DNA of 50,372 nucleotides from Lentibacillus kapialis (GCF_014646635.1 NZ_BMNQ01000019.1:1-50372), one strand, 5' to 3'. Positions 1 through 8,786 are shown, counted from the first letter of the stretch. Notes: a model not told the origin generated them from the letters alone. Program-made: numbers and translations.

Positions 1-21
1 GGCAGTTACGGTAGAGGGTCG

Positions 22-60
22 TCGAAACATGTTTCTGAAATTCAACATATGTTCCCGGCA
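22..60. repeat. Tail of a 20-bp-period AACATGTT-type repeat array
   Basis: The left edge contains the perfect 12-bp palindrome GAAACATGTTTC at 24-35. A related AACATATGTTCCCGG follows with its AACAT starting 20 bp further on. The same words with the same 20-bp step form the array at 36,936-37,120, so this is probably the end of another array of that family cut off by the window edge. With only two units visible, the assignment rests on sequence similarity and spacing alone. Confidence 0.45.
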
Positions 61-213
61 AAAATTCAGCTGTGAACATTGTAGAGGAGAGATGTATCCG
101 GCATATTATAAAGGCATACATGGACAAGAATACAAAAAATACAAATTATCGGATTTTCTCTAACGAAGATAGAAAAAAGGACTGGGACGCACTTTGCCCG
201 GTTTTTCTAACAA

Positions 214-1881
214 TCAAGCCGTTATATGACCGTTCAAGAGCTGTCGGGTTGTGTCGCGGATCAAGCCGGGCAGCACGCCGAACGAATACGGTTTATAGAC
301 GCGTTCGGTCCATTTATGCCCGTCATGGCCATAGACGCCCATGTTGATCGACGGGATATCTAATGATTGGATGGTCTCGAATGGAACCGGGTAGAGCCGC
401 TCCCATTCGGGCATATTTTGCAGCAGCGCATTGAGCTCGCTCTTGGTTTCGTGCAGTGATAAAAAGCTGCCATCCGCCAGATAGGGGAAGAATTTTTTGA
501 CGGCAAATGATTCCCCTGTTTTAGCTTCGTGTTGGTGCAGGACCGCTTCAAGTGCCGCCTTAATTTGCCTGTGGCCGGGATCGGAATCCTTCAAGTAGTT
601 GTGCGGCAAAAATGGCGGTGCGAAGAATAGGATGACACGTGCCCGCTTATCGGGATCGAGCTCCTGCAATGCGCCCGTTATACGAAAACTTAACGTCCGT
701 GTGTCGGCATCGGGGTTATCCGCGATGGCTTGCTCGATCACGGACCGGGTGTCAATGCCGCGCTCATGCAGTTCCTCAACGTAGGCGTCATATGTGGTGA
801 CATCGATATTCCAGGATAAATCACGTTGCGGCAGGCCGGTTGTGTCTAAAAACGCTTCAAATTGGTCCTTCAAGTATGTCTCAGCTTCACGGCAGGCCTG
901 CTGGGTTTCCTGCACCAATTGGGTCATCACATCGGCCGGTGTGGCTTCGTACAGGAAATAGTTGAAATAGAGATGACTCCCCGGTGCGGTTTGGACATTG
1001 TAAAATGGTTTGGTATCCCGCTGATATAAACAGCTTGGCGGGAGGATCAGTTCGCCGGGTACATGTTCTGTCAGCCGGTAGTTGTTATGCAGGCGTTCGG
1101 TCAGTTTTGCCGCGATAAAATTGGGGTCAATCCCAGCCAATGTATCGCCGACATGGACTTCCCGGCCGTATATATGGAAGGCAGGCAGCAATTTACCGGC
1201 TGTTCCGGTGTAAATATATTTGGTCTCATCCCCGTCAAACATCGGCGTGATGAAGTCATTGTTAATCGCGGCAACATAATCCAGGTTTTTCTCGTCCTGC
1301 AGGCGCTTCAGTTCATGCAGCGCACCGGTCATGCCATGGTGTTCGCTTTCTTCATCACCATTGATGACCAGCAGCAGGTTGCCTTCCAGCTCCTCTCTGT
1401 TTTCCGAGAAATGAAGCACATTGGATATATGGACGGCGGCACCGCTTTTCATGTCCAAAGCCCCGCGCCCGAACAGCCAGTCACCCGACTGTGCCTCAGC
1501 CTGAACGCGAGGGGCGGCATCATACGTGCTGAAAAAGTTGTTTAGGGCATCCGGAGAAAAAGCTTTGTCTTTGATGCGCCCATAATCGTCGACCCCGACT
1601 GTGTCAATATGCGCGTGATAAAGCACGGTATTTGCCGCATCCGCATTTCCCGCGACAAACGCAAACACGTTTTGCCGTCCAAGAGGGTCATCCGGTAATG
1701 TCTGCAGCCATAAGTGATCCGGGTGTTCTTGAAAATACGGGAATTCAGCCAGGATATGGCGGATGTTCCCGATGATGTCTACTTCCCCTGTGGTGCCATT
1801 GACACTTGCTTGCTGGACCAACCCTCGTGTCAGCGCCTCAATACGCTCCGGTTCAGGTAAAGAATGCATGTGCTTTTTCAT
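214..1881 (-). CDS. RocB-like M20 family metallohydrolase
   Basis: A 555-residue member of the M20/M25/M40 zinc peptidase-deacylase family, closest in length and layout to RocB of bacillar arginine catabolism. Metal-site motifs are visible: HAHIDTV (His91, Asp93), GRGALDMKSG (Asp143) and NGDEESE (Glu177/178), followed by a long C-terminal domain typical of RocB. The reading frame also opens at a TTG five codons upstream, but GGAGGTG lies 6 nt before the ATG at 1881, so that ATG is taken as the start. It sits 18 bp downstream of the AGCS symporter gene and is probably co-transcribed with it, which suggests processing of an imported amino acid or derivative. Substrate specificity cannot be read from sequence, so no gene symbol is assigned. 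Confidence 0.85.
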   Translation of the reverse strand: MKKHMHSLPEPERIEALTRGLVQQASVNGTTGEVDIIGNIRHILAEFPYFQEHPDHLWLQTLPDDPLGRQNVFAFVAGNADAANTVLYHAHIDTVGVDDYGRIKDKAFSPDALNNFFSTYDAAPRVQAEAQSGDWLFGRGALDMKSGAAVHISNVLHFSENREELEGNLLLVINGDEESEHHGMTGALHELKRLQDEKNLDYVAAINNDFITPMFDGDETKYIYTGTAGKLLPAFHIYGREVHVGDTLAGIDPNFIAAKLTERLHNNYRLTEHVPGELILPPSCLYQRDTKPFYNVQTAPGSHLYFNYFLYEATPADVMTQLVQETQQACREAETYLKDQFEAFLDTTGLPQRDLSWNIDVTTYDAYVEELHERGIDTRSVIEQAIADNPDADTRTLSFRITGALQELDPDKRARVILFFAPPFLPHNYLKDSDPGHRQIKAALEAVLHQHEAKTGESFAVKKFFPYLADGSFLSLHETKSELNALLQNMPEWERLYPVPFETIQSLDIPSINMGVYGHDGHKWTERVYKPYSFGVLPGLIRDTTRQLLNGHITA

Positions 1882-1899
1882 AACGGTCACCTCCAAACA

Positions 1900-3267
1900 T
1901 TACATCGATTCTTTTCGTTGTTGAGTGTGTGGCTGAAAATAATCATCCGTTACCGCTCGGATCTGTTTGCTTAGGAAAACGAGTGCGATCATGTTCGGCA
2001 CAATCACCATCGCCAGTATCAAATCCAAGAATTGCCAGATGAACTGCAGACCGCCGACAGATCCGATCAGGATGGCAATAGTGTAGATACATTTCATCAC
2101 GTTTGAAATGCGGGTGCCGAACAGGAATTCCGCTTGTTTGTCACCGTAATACACAAGCACCATGATCGTTGAAATGACAAATAACATTAAGACAATGGAA
2201 ATGATGGCGCCCGCAGCTGTTTCACCAAACACGGTTGAAAATGCATGGGTCACCATGTTTGCGGCATCATCTGATGTGACATCCTGCCATGCGCCCGATG
2301 TGATGACGACAAGGGCCGTTGTCGTACAGACGACCAGTGTATCCACGAATACCTCGAATACACCCCAAAACCCTTGCTTGGCCGGGTGATTGTTCTGGGC
2401 GGCTGAATGAACAATCGGAGCCGTTCCCATGCCCGCTTCGTTCGAGTACAGGCCGCGTGCCAATCCCCAGCGAATGGCAGCCGCCACACCGGCACCCGCA
2501 AACCCGCCGGCAGCTGAAATCGGTGTGATGGCATGCTGAAAAATTAAGAGCACCGCATTCGGAATATCAGCTACATTATAGGCCAAAACAATCACAGCAC
2601 CAATGAGATAAATCATCACCATAAACGGGATCAATTTTTCCGTGACCCTTCCAATGACTTTGACACCGCCAAAGATGACAATGGCAACAACCACCATCAC
2701 CATAAGTCCTGTCAGCATCGGGCTGATGCCGAATGAGCCTTCGATGGATGTGGCAATTGAGTTCGCCTGAACCATGGTGCTCGCAGCAACCTCGATCATC
2801 AGCGCGAACGCAAAAAAGGAAGCTGTTTTCTTCCAGCCGAGTCCTTTTCGGATATAATACATCGGTCCGCCCACATACTCACCTTGTGTGTTCTTCTCGC
2901 GGTATTTAAGGCCCAGCACCACTTCTGAATATTTCGTCGCCATTCCGATTAAGGCAACGATCCACATCCAAAAGACAGCACCCGGGCCGCCGAGTGCAAT
3001 CGCTACCGGAACCCCTACGATATTGGCTGCGCCCATTGTGGATGCGAGCGCAGAGGCTGTTGCTTGAAAAGGGGTCACTGTACCGGGAGCATGGTTTTTG
3101 GATAACATTTTGCCGAATGTATGCTTCAGGATATGCGGCAAGTGACGGAATTGGAAAAAACCGAGCTGTACCGTTAAAAAAATGCCCCCTCCCATCAGCA
3201 GAATAATCATTGGCAGTCCCCAGACAATCTCGGTCAACCTGCTGATGAACGCATTAAGGCTTTCCAT
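1900..3267 (-). CDS. AGCS family sodium:alanine/glycine symporter
   Basis: A 455-residue polytopic membrane protein of the alanine/glycine:cation symporter family (AlsT/DagA type), which imports small neutral amino acids with Na+. Family hallmarks include the N-terminal GGGIFLTVQLGFFQFRHL stretch, the ATASALASTMGAANIVGV segment and the GLYSNEAGMGTAPIVHSAA motif late in the chain. About ten hydrophobic segments are visible and the length is normal. The start is an ATG with GGGAGG 10 nt upstream. It is first in a two-gene minus-strand unit with the RocB-like hydrolase and divergent from an IclR regulator, the usual arrangement for local control. The upstream region has GCGCTTTCA, half of a cre (CcpA) site, but the other half is poor. 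The transported amino acid is not known. Confidence 0.92.
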   Translation of the reverse strand: MESLNAFISRLTEIVWGLPMIILLMGGGIFLTVQLGFFQFRHLPHILKHTFGKMLSKNHAPGTVTPFQATASALASTMGAANIVGVPVAIALGGPGAVFWMWIVALIGMATKYSEVVLGLKYREKNTQGEYVGGPMYYIRKGLGWKKTASFFAFALMIEVAASTMVQANSIATSIEGSFGISPMLTGLMVMVVVAIVIFGGVKVIGRVTEKLIPFMVMIYLIGAVIVLAYNVADIPNAVLLIFQHAITPISAAGGFAGAGVAAAIRWGLARGLYSNEAGMGTAPIVHSAAQNNHPAKQGFWGVFEVFVDTLVVCTTTALVVITSGAWQDVTSDDAANMVTHAFSTVFGETAAGAIISIVLMLFVISTIMVLVYYGDKQAEFLFGTRISNVMKCIYTIAILIGSVGGLQFIWQFLDLILAMVIVPNMIALVFLSKQIRAVTDDYFQPHTQQRKESM

Positions 3268-3479
3268 GCATAAATCCTCCCAGATATTTATGTAGCGCTT
3301 TCATGATTGATGTCAAATAATTACCACGATGCGGAATATATTTCTCATGGTGATAATATATAAAGTTTAAAATGATACGCTTAGTTTGTCAAGATGATTT
3401 GATGCCGGGTTTCGGGTGCTTGACGGGGAAATTTACTTTGTCTTGAAAATTTAGTAAAATTGCTTCAGGAGGCATCGGC
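3268..3479. promoter_or_regulatory. Divergent control region, AGCS symporter / IclR regulator
   Basis: This 212-bp region separates divergently transcribed genes and must hold both promoters. Probable IclR operators lie here too, because regulators of this family usually control their divergent neighbour. It is AT-rich in the middle. AGGAGG lies at about 3467-3472, ahead of the IclR start. A cre-like half site (GCGCTTTCA) lies near 3295-3303. I could not assign convincing -35/-10 pairs. Confidence 0.5.
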
Positions 3480-4217
3480 ATGATTCAATCGATTGAACGC
3501 GCTATGCAGATTATCGACGTGCTGGCAGCGGACGGGCAAAAAGACACATGGTCAGTTGCCGACTTGTCCGAGCAGACCGGACTGCCGGCCAGCACCATTT
3601 ACCGAATTATCGAGACATTGACAGCCTATCATCTTGTTGAGCAAGTGCCGGGGAAACGAGCGTATATGCTGGGCAGCAAATGGCTGGAATACGGCATGAA
3701 GCTGTTTGACAAACTGGATGTGCGTAATCTCGCAAGGCCGGCATTGGAACAGCTGGCCCGTGATGTGAAGGAAACCGTCTACCTCGATATTCCAAAAGGG
3801 CATGAATCCATCATCATCGACCGGGTCGACAGTCCCCGCAATGTGCGCATTGTCGATCCAATCGGCGAACGCATCCCGCTACACATCGGCGCGGCCAACC
3901 GCACGATGCTGGCACACATGCATGACAGCCAAATGGAGCAGATTTTCAGCGACTTGTCTCTTGATGAAAACGAAACGGCTGCTGTGAAACAGGCGGCACG
4001 AGAGACAAGGCGAAGCGGGTATGCCATCAGCTTTGGTGAAAAAACAAAAGGAACCGTTTCAGTCGGCGCGCCTGTGCTCGGGTATGGCCAAAAAATTCAC
4101 GGAGCTATCAGTGCGGAGTTTCTGGAATATGATGTGACCGAGGCGCATATCAATTTTATTATTGAGCACGTGAAACAAGCCGCCCATCGTATTTCGGAGC
4201 AGCTTGGGCGTGTGTAG
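3480..4217 (+). CDS. IclR family transcriptional regulator
   Basis: A 245-residue regulator with the two-domain IclR layout. The N-terminal winged helix-turn-helix covers roughly residues 1-65, with the recognition helix around PASTIYRIIETL at 36-47. It is followed by a linker helix and a GAF-like effector domain containing the family patterns RVDSPRNVRI and GAANRTMLAHM and the closing region GAPVLGYGQKIHGAISAE. The ATG has AGGAGG 7 nt upstream. It is divergent from the AGCS symporter and RocB-like hydrolase genes, so it probably represses or activates them in response to a small metabolite. The effector is unknown. The first 21-bp repeat array begins directly after its stop codon, leaving no ordinary 3' region. 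Confidence 0.9.
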   Translation: MIQSIERAMQIIDVLAADGQKDTWSVADLSEQTGLPASTIYRIIETLTAYHLVEQVPGKRAYMLGSKWLEYGMKLFDKLDVRNLARPALEQLARDVKETVYLDIPKGHESIIIDRVDSPRNVRIVDPIGERIPLHIGAANRTMLAHMHDSQMEQIFSDLSLDENETAAVKQAARETRRSGYAISFGEKTKGTVSVGAPVLGYGQKIHGAISAEFLEYDVTEAHINFIIEHVKQAAHRISEQLGRV

Positions 4218-4219
4218 AG

Positions 4220-4738
4220 GCTTGAGCAGGAGCGCATCCAGTGGGTTGCGGGAAGGGGCACAGCTTGAGCGGCGGCGCTTCGAACTTGAGCGAGAGCGGC
4301 AGTAACTCGTGCGAGAGGTGCTCGAACTTGAGCGAGAGCGCCGTGAACTCGTGCGAGAGGCGCTGGAACTTGAGCGAGAGCGGCTGCAACTCGTGCGAGA
4401 AGTGCTCGAACTTGAGCGAGAACGCCATGAACTCGTGCGGGAAGTGCTCGAACTTGAGCGGGAGCGGCTGAAACTCGTGCGGGAAGGCGCCGAACTTGAG
4501 CGAGAGCGCCGCGAACTCGTGCGAGAAGTGCCGGAACTTGAGCGAGAGCGGCAGTAACTCGTGCGAGAGGTGCTCGAACTTGAGCGAGAGCGCCGTGAAC
4601 TCGTGCGAGAGGCGCTGGAACTTGAGCGAGAGCGCCGTGAACTCGTGCGAGAACCGCTGCAACTCGCGCGGGAAGTGCTGGAACTTGAGCGGCACCGCTC
4701 TGAACGCGAGCGAGAACACCTCCAACCCGAGCGGAAAT
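4220..4738 (+). repeat. 21-bp tandem array 1
   Basis: About 24 tandem units, each with a core of the form AACTYGWGCGAGAR. Two flavours occur, one with TTGAGCGA and one with TCGTGCGA, often alternating. Core positions step by exactly 21 bp, for example 4286, 4307 and 4328. A block of units starting at 4297 recurs at 4549, a shift of 252 bp or exactly 12 units, which shows growth by unit-level duplication. The array begins three bases after the IclR stop codon and ends with decayed units. Reading frames through it stay open on both strands but look like by-products of the 21-bp period. Confidence 0.95.
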
Positions 4739-4790
4739 AGACGCAACACAAGGATTGTCCGCCCCGTATGGCATTGCTTTGAAGGATGTT

Positions 4791-4814
4791 GATTTTCGGC
4801 CTAGGCCGAAAATC
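4791..4814. repeat. Palindromic element P1 (TTTTCGGC class)
   Basis: A perfect 24-bp palindrome, GATTTTCGGC-CTAG-GCCGAAAATC, lying 52 bp after array 1 and 43 bp before the dehydratase start. The same arms occur beside most other 21-bp arrays in this window. It would form a 10-bp RNA hairpin but lacks an immediate U-run, so an intrinsic terminator role is uncertain. Confidence 0.9.
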
Positions 4815-4857
4815 GTCTATTTGAATTTTTAATGAAAAGAGGCGAATACAATATAAC

Positions 4858-5814
4858 ATGCTGACACTTAATGAAATAAATGATGCTTACAGAGAGATAA
4901 AGGACGTGGTTCACAGGACGCCTATGCTGACGTCTCGGAGTTTGTCGAAGAAGTGTGCGAATCATATCTATTTAAAAAGTGAACATGTGCAAGTGGCCGG
5001 AGCTTTCAAAATTCGTGGTGCGACCAATAAAGTAAAAGCGGCTGCCAAAGAAGGGGCAACGCATGTTATAACGGCATCTTCCGGCAACCATGGCCAGGCA
5101 GTTGCATACATCGCCGGCAAGCTGGGGCTGAAGGCGACGATAGTTGTGCCGGAAAATGTCGTGACGAGTAAGGCAGCGGCGATTCATGATTATGGAGCGG
5201 ATATTATCCACTGTGGCACGACATCGACGGAGCGTCTGAAGAAGGCGAAGGAACTGACGACCGATGAGGAACCTGTATTCATACCGCCATACGATGATCC
5301 GCTCGTGATGGCCGGGCAGGGTACCGTGGGTCTTGAGATCCTCGAACAAATTCCGGATGTCGATGCTGTTTATGTCCCGATTGGCGGCGGCGGATTGATT
5401 TCCGGTATAGCCACGGCCATCAAAGCGTCGAATCCGGAGATCAAGGTGATTGGCGTGGAGCCTGAGCGGGGCAACGATACATATCTTTCAAAACAACGCG
5501 GTGACATAACGGCTATTGAACACGCTGACACAATAGCTGATGGGCTCAGAGCATCACAGCCGGGTGATCTGACATTTCCGGTTATCCAAAAGGACGTTGA
5601 CGATATCGTACTTGTAAGCGATGATGCTATTCAGGCGGCATTGATTTTTGTGCTGGAGCGGATGAAGCAGCTTATTGAACCCTCTGCTGCCGTGACCGTG
5701 GCAGCAGCCATGGCAAACAAGGCAGACATGCGGGAGAAAAATATTTGCTGCGTGATTTCAGGTGGTAATATGGCACTGGATAAATTAGCTGAAATGGTTA
5801 CAGAAGATGCTTAA
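4858..5814 (+). CDS. PLP-dependent threonine/serine dehydratase
   Basis: A 318-residue fold-type II PLP enzyme expected to deaminate threonine or serine to the 2-oxo acid and ammonia. The PLP lysine is Lys51 in AGAFKIRGA. The phosphate-binding and substrate loop SSGNHG is at 74-79, and the glycine-rich cofactor loop GGGGLISG is further on. No C-terminal ACT regulatory domain is present, so it resembles the short catabolic (TdcB-like) or serine/threonine dehydratase class rather than feedback-inhibited biosynthetic IlvA. A weak AAGAGG precedes the ATG at a long spacing. It stands alone between a repeat array and a repeat-bearing intergenic region. A serine racemase or related eliminase cannot be excluded from sequence. 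Confidence 0.88.
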   Translation: MLTLNEINDAYREIKDVVHRTPMLTSRSLSKKCANHIYLKSEHVQVAGAFKIRGATNKVKAAAKEGATHVITASSGNHGQAVAYIAGKLGLKATIVVPENVVTSKAAAIHDYGADIIHCGTTSTERLKKAKELTTDEEPVFIPPYDDPLVMAGQGTVGLEILEQIPDVDAVYVPIGGGGLISGIATAIKASNPEIKVIGVEPERGNDTYLSKQRGDITAIEHADTIADGLRASQPGDLTFPVIQKDVDDIVLVSDDAIQAALIFVLERMKQLIEPSAAVTVAAAMANKADMREKNICCVISGGNMALDKLAEMVTEDA

Positions 5815-5987
5815 CTACAGGATCACTGACGCTCGCAACGGTTATGATATAACGATTGAAAATCATGTTATTTCCCGGGAAATAATGTCGAATTGAATCG
5901 TTTGATTTTCAAATAATGCCAGTTGGAGTCCGAGAGGCGGGGCGTAAGCAGCATTTGATTGGGTGACGTGTAGTGAAAGGGGAATAG

Positions 5988-6005
5988 TTTCGGCAATCGC
6001 CGAAG
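5988..6005. repeat. Decayed palindromic element (TTTTCGGC class)
   Basis: TTTCGGC-AATC-GCCGAAG retains the inner arms of the P element found beside the 21-bp arrays, with mismatches at the outer ends. It lies 45 bp before the divergent array at 6050. That is the same relative position as the intact palindromes beside other arrays, which supports the idea that the two elements travel together. Confidence 0.6.
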
Positions 6006-6049
6006 ATGCCAATTTGAAAGGTGGTGTTTAATGTTGTGCTGAAAGGCGG

Positions 6050-6230
6050 CATTCGTGCGACAATGCCGTCAAATCGCGCGGTGGCCCGGAAATTTCGCGC
6101 AGCGTTCATCTCATAATCGCTCGACAACTACTACATTTCGTGCGATATCCATCTCAAATCGCGCGAGACTCCTACACTATCGCGGAAGGACGACCAACAT
6201 TCACGCGACACCGCCACGATATCGCGTAAT
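6050..6230 (+). repeat. Divergent 21-bp array 9 (TCGYGCGA core)
   Basis: Nine degenerate copies of TCGYGCGA begin at 6053, 6074, 6094, 6117, 6138, 6159, 6180, 6201 and 6222. The steps are 21, 20, 23, 21, 21, 21, 21 and 21 bp. The core TCGTGCGA is identical to the one in the clear arrays, and TCGCGCGA is its perfectly palindromic form, while the bases between cores are unrelated. This looks like an old or differently evolved member of the same family. The rest of the 508-bp gap between the dehydratase and FAH genes shows nothing else I can name. Confidence 0.75.
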
Positions 6231-6322
6231 GGAAGCCCGACATGATTAAAATAACTCCCGCGCCCTACCATTGATGCGGCGTCACATAATATAATCCCAA
6301 CACAATAAAGGAGTGAGAAGTT

Positions 6323-7192
6323 ATGCATTTAACAACAATTAAACATAAAGGGATAGAACAGGCGGCGGTCATTATGGAGAATGGCGTTTTCCCGATTCAG
6401 GCCTTGAACGATGCCTACCTTAAACAATGGCCGACTGACGTGATAACAATGCTCGAATCGGATCAGCTGGAAAAATTCGATATTTGGCTGGACGATTTGG
6501 GTGAACCGGGCAAAGCACGCGTTACGATTTCGCCGCTTCAGGATGTGGAATATGCGCCGCTTTACCGGTATCCGTCCAAAATTTGGGGGATTGACCTGAA
6601 TTACGCGGATCAGGCGTCTGACTTAAGCGAAATCGCTCCGGATACAGAACCGGCAAGCTTTATGAAGCCCGATACTACAATTATCGGGCCGGGCGATACG
6701 ATTCAAATCCCCCATCAATCAAAATGGACGACAGCCGGAGCTGAACTTGGCATCGTGATTGGTGAGGTGTGCAGAGACGTTACTGAAAAGCAGGCGGAAA
6801 ACGCGATTGCCGGCTATACAACCGTGATAGATATGACAGCGGAGGATATTTTGCAAAAAAATCCACGCTATCTAACAAGGTCGAAAAGTTTTGACACATT
6901 TCTCAGCATTGGTCCTCATCTTGTCACACCTGATGAGATTGACAATGTTGACACGTTGACGGTCTCCACCGTGATCAATGATCGTCTGCACCGCAAAAAT
7001 AGCGTCTCCAATATGACGTTCAGACCCCGAGAGCTCGTGTCGTTTCATTCCAAAATGATGACACTGAAGCCCGGCGATATCATATCAACCGGTACACCCG
7101 GTGCCGTCGTGATTCGTGATGGGGACGTTGTAGCGTGTCATATCGATGAGTTTGAACCACTCGTGAATCCGGTGCGCGACTTGAAAAGATAG
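6323..7192 (+). CDS. Fumarylacetoacetate hydrolase family protein
   Basis: A 289-residue protein with the FAH C-terminal catalytic domain from about residue 85 onward. Recognisable elements are SFMKPDTTIIGPGD, the metal-ligand region AELGIVIG, the segment VIDMTAEDI with its conserved Asp, and the closing STGTPGAVV loop. The family includes 2-oxo-hydratases, decarboxylases, oxaloacetate decarboxylases and acylpyruvases acting in aromatic and sugar-acid degradation, so the exact reaction is open. The start ATG is preceded by AAAGGAGTGAG. It is monocistronic here: the P2 palindrome begins 8 bp after its stop and repeat arrays lie on both sides. Confidence 0.85.
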   Translation: MHLTTIKHKGIEQAAVIMENGVFPIQALNDAYLKQWPTDVITMLESDQLEKFDIWLDDLGEPGKARVTISPLQDVEYAPLYRYPSKIWGIDLNYADQASDLSEIAPDTEPASFMKPDTTIIGPGDTIQIPHQSKWTTAGAELGIVIGEVCRDVTEKQAENAIAGYTTVIDMTAEDILQKNPRYLTRSKSFDTFLSIGPHLVTPDEIDNVDTLTVSTVINDRLHRKNSVSNMTFRPRELVSFHSKMMTLKPGDIISTGTPGAVVIRDGDVVACHIDEFEPLVNPVRDLKR

Positions 7193-7200
7193 ATTAGGAG

Positions 7201-7224
7201 GATTTTCGGCAGCTGCCGAAAATC
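7201..7224. repeat. Palindromic element P2 (TTTTCGGC class)
   Basis: A perfect 24-bp palindrome, GATTTTCGGC-AGCT-GCCGAAAATC, starting 8 bp after the FAH-family stop codon and followed by TACTATTTTTG. Here it may serve as a terminator as well as belonging to the array-associated palindrome family. Array 2 begins 71 bp downstream. Confidence 0.9.
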
Positions 7225-7294
7225 TACTATTTTTGCAGGATTAGCTGGAATTCAAGCAGTGACAAGCGCCGAATCGGGCGGGTAGGAATGGGAT

Positions 7295-7564
7295 AAACTT
7301 AATCGAGAACGCCGCGAACTCGTGCGAGAGCGTCGCGAACTCGTACGGGAACGCCGCGAACTCGTGCGAGAGCGTCGTGAACTCGTGCGGGAACGCCTCG
7401 AACTCGTGCGAGAACGCCGCGAACTCGTGCGAGAGCGTCGCGAACTCGTGCGAGAGCGTAGCGAACTTGAGCGAGAGCACCGCGAACTCGTGCGAGAGCA
7501 CCGCGAACTCGTGCGAGAGCACCGCGAACTCGTACGGGAACGCCGCGAACTCGTGCGAGAGCCG
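7295..7564 (+). repeat. 21-bp tandem array 2
   Basis: About 13 units, nearly all of the TCGTGCGA flavour with one TTGAGCGA unit around 7469, at a strict 21-bp step. It is the most homogeneous array in the window, with linkers reduced to a few variants such as GCGTCGC and ACGCCGC. That suggests recent expansion or homogenisation. It lies between the FAH gene and the Gfo/Idh/MocA gene and ends about 88 bp before the latter's start. Confidence 0.95.
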
Positions 7565-7652
7565 TCGCCATTCCCGCCTCATTCACAGCTAACGCTGGCA
7601 TGTCTTCCGAAAATGTATTAGTCTGATAGAAACGAACAAGGGGAGATGTTCC

Positions 7653-8681
7653 ATGAAAGCTGGTATTATTGGCTGCGGCGCGATTGCGAAGTTTTTGCAT
7701 GCACCGGAGTATCAGGCGAATCCATGCATTGATACGATTGTTTTTTATGACCGGAATCCCGAGCGGGCGGCTATGTTGGCGGACCTGTTCGATGGCAATA
7801 CGGTCAGTACGGTAGAGGAATTGCTAACCGATCCTGCCGTTAATATGATTAGCGATTGTTCCTCAAACGAGAACCACCACATATTTACAACGAAGGCGTT
7901 ACAGCACGGTAAGCATGTGTTGTGCGAGAAACCGATTGCTGTCACTGTGGAGCAGGCGAATGAGATGATCGCAGCGCAAAAAGCGTCCGGTAAAAAGTTG
8001 ATGGTCAATCATAATCAGCGGTTTTTCCGGGCGCATCAGCAGGCTAAGAAGATTCTCGAGCGTCATGAACTCGGGAAAGTACTGACGTTTCGGACGACTT
8101 TTGGCCATGCCGGACCGGAACATTGGGGCACCAATAAAACCAGCTCGACCTGGTTTTTTAAAAAAGACCGCTCCGGACTTGGGGTTGCAGGCGATTTAGG
8201 TGTCCATAAATTAGATTTGCTGCATTATTTGCTGGATGATGAAGTGGAACAAGTAAGTGCGTTTACCGATACATTGGATAAAACCGATGAAAACGGGCAA
8301 CCGATTGGCGTGTGTGACAATGCGGTCGCCAGTCTGAAAACGCGCAAAGGCCGCTTGGGGACTGCTTCTTTTTCCTGGACCTACTATGGCGAAAAGGATG
8401 ACAGCACTGTTATTTATTGCGAGCATGGTGCGATTAAAATCTATCATCACCCCGACTATCAAATTCAGGTGCTAACAGCTGATCAGGAAACCATCAATTA
8501 TGAGCTGCAAGAAGGGCAAACAGATCAGCAGGCCGACTCCGGTGTGATCGATGCTTTTATCGACTGTATTCGGCTGGATAAAATGCCGCCTGTAACGGGC
8601 GAAGAGGCGCTCACGGCCGTGAAAGCAGTCTTCGCTATCCTTGAAGCAGCTGAGACCGAACGGGTGGTTACACTAACGTGA
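7653..8681 (+). CDS. Gfo/Idh/MocA family NAD(P)-dependent oxidoreductase
   Basis: A 342-residue oxidoreductase of the glucose-fructose oxidoreductase / inositol dehydrogenase / MocA family. The N-terminal Rossmann fold starts with GIIGCGAIAKF (residues 4-14). The family signature CEKPIA follows HGKHVL around residue 90 and supplies the catalytic-site lysine. The C-terminal beta-sheet substrate domain begins near FRTTFGHAGPEHWG. The ATG has GGGGAGATG about 6 nt upstream. Substrates in this family are sugars, inositols or their phosphates. No sugar operon surrounds it, so the substrate cannot be inferred. A strong terminator follows the stop codon by 60 bp. Confidence 0.88.
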   Translation: MKAGIIGCGAIAKFLHAPEYQANPCIDTIVFYDRNPERAAMLADLFDGNTVSTVEELLTDPAVNMISDCSSNENHHIFTTKALQHGKHVLCEKPIAVTVEQANEMIAAQKASGKKLMVNHNQRFFRAHQQAKKILERHELGKVLTFRTTFGHAGPEHWGTNKTSSTWFFKKDRSGLGVAGDLGVHKLDLLHYLLDDEVEQVSAFTDTLDKTDENGQPIGVCDNAVASLKTRKGRLGTASFSWTYYGEKDDSTVIYCEHGAIKIYHHPDYQIQVLTADQETINYELQEGQTDQQADSGVIDAFIDCIRLDKMPPVTGEEALTAVKAVFAILEAAETERVVTLT

Positions 8682-8706
8682 CAGACGCGCCAGCGTGATT
8701 TTTAAT

Positions 8707-8776
8707 AACGTCAGAAAGTATAAATCATGGATGACCTTATAAAAAACTCGGCATTCGCTATAAGACGATGCGAATG
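8707..8776 (+). repeat. 70-bp direct repeat, copy A
   Basis: This stretch, beginning AACGTCAGAAAGTATAAAT and ending GCGAATG, recurs almost unchanged at 9820-9890, in the same orientation on the other side of the HAD gene. Shared inner words are GGATGACCTTATAAAAA and CGGCATTCGCTATAAGACGA. It is non-coding with inverted-repeat segments, consistent with a small MITE-like or REP-like element. Copy A continues into a perfect terminator hairpin. Confidence 0.75.
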
Positions 8777-8786
8777 CCGAGTTTTT
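8742..8786 (+). terminator. Intrinsic terminator after Gfo/Idh/MocA gene
   Basis: A 16-bp perfect stem pairs AAAAACTCGGCATTCG (8742-8757) with CGAATGCCGAGTTTTT (8771-8786) around a 13-nt loop. It ends in a T-run, and the A-run on the other side means it could also work in reverse. It overlaps the 70-bp repeat copy A. Confidence 0.85.

Noticed and set aside
3289-3304. cre site (CcpA) upstream of the AGCS symporter gene
   Set aside because: Only the GCGCTTTCA half matches; the other half fails at several consensus positions.
4097-4859. Long open frames across array 1 on both strands (heptad, Ser/Arg-rich and Ala/Arg/Val-rich products)
   Set aside because: They arise from the 21-bp period, overlap each other in several frames and lack ribosome sites; the same kinds of product appear at every array.
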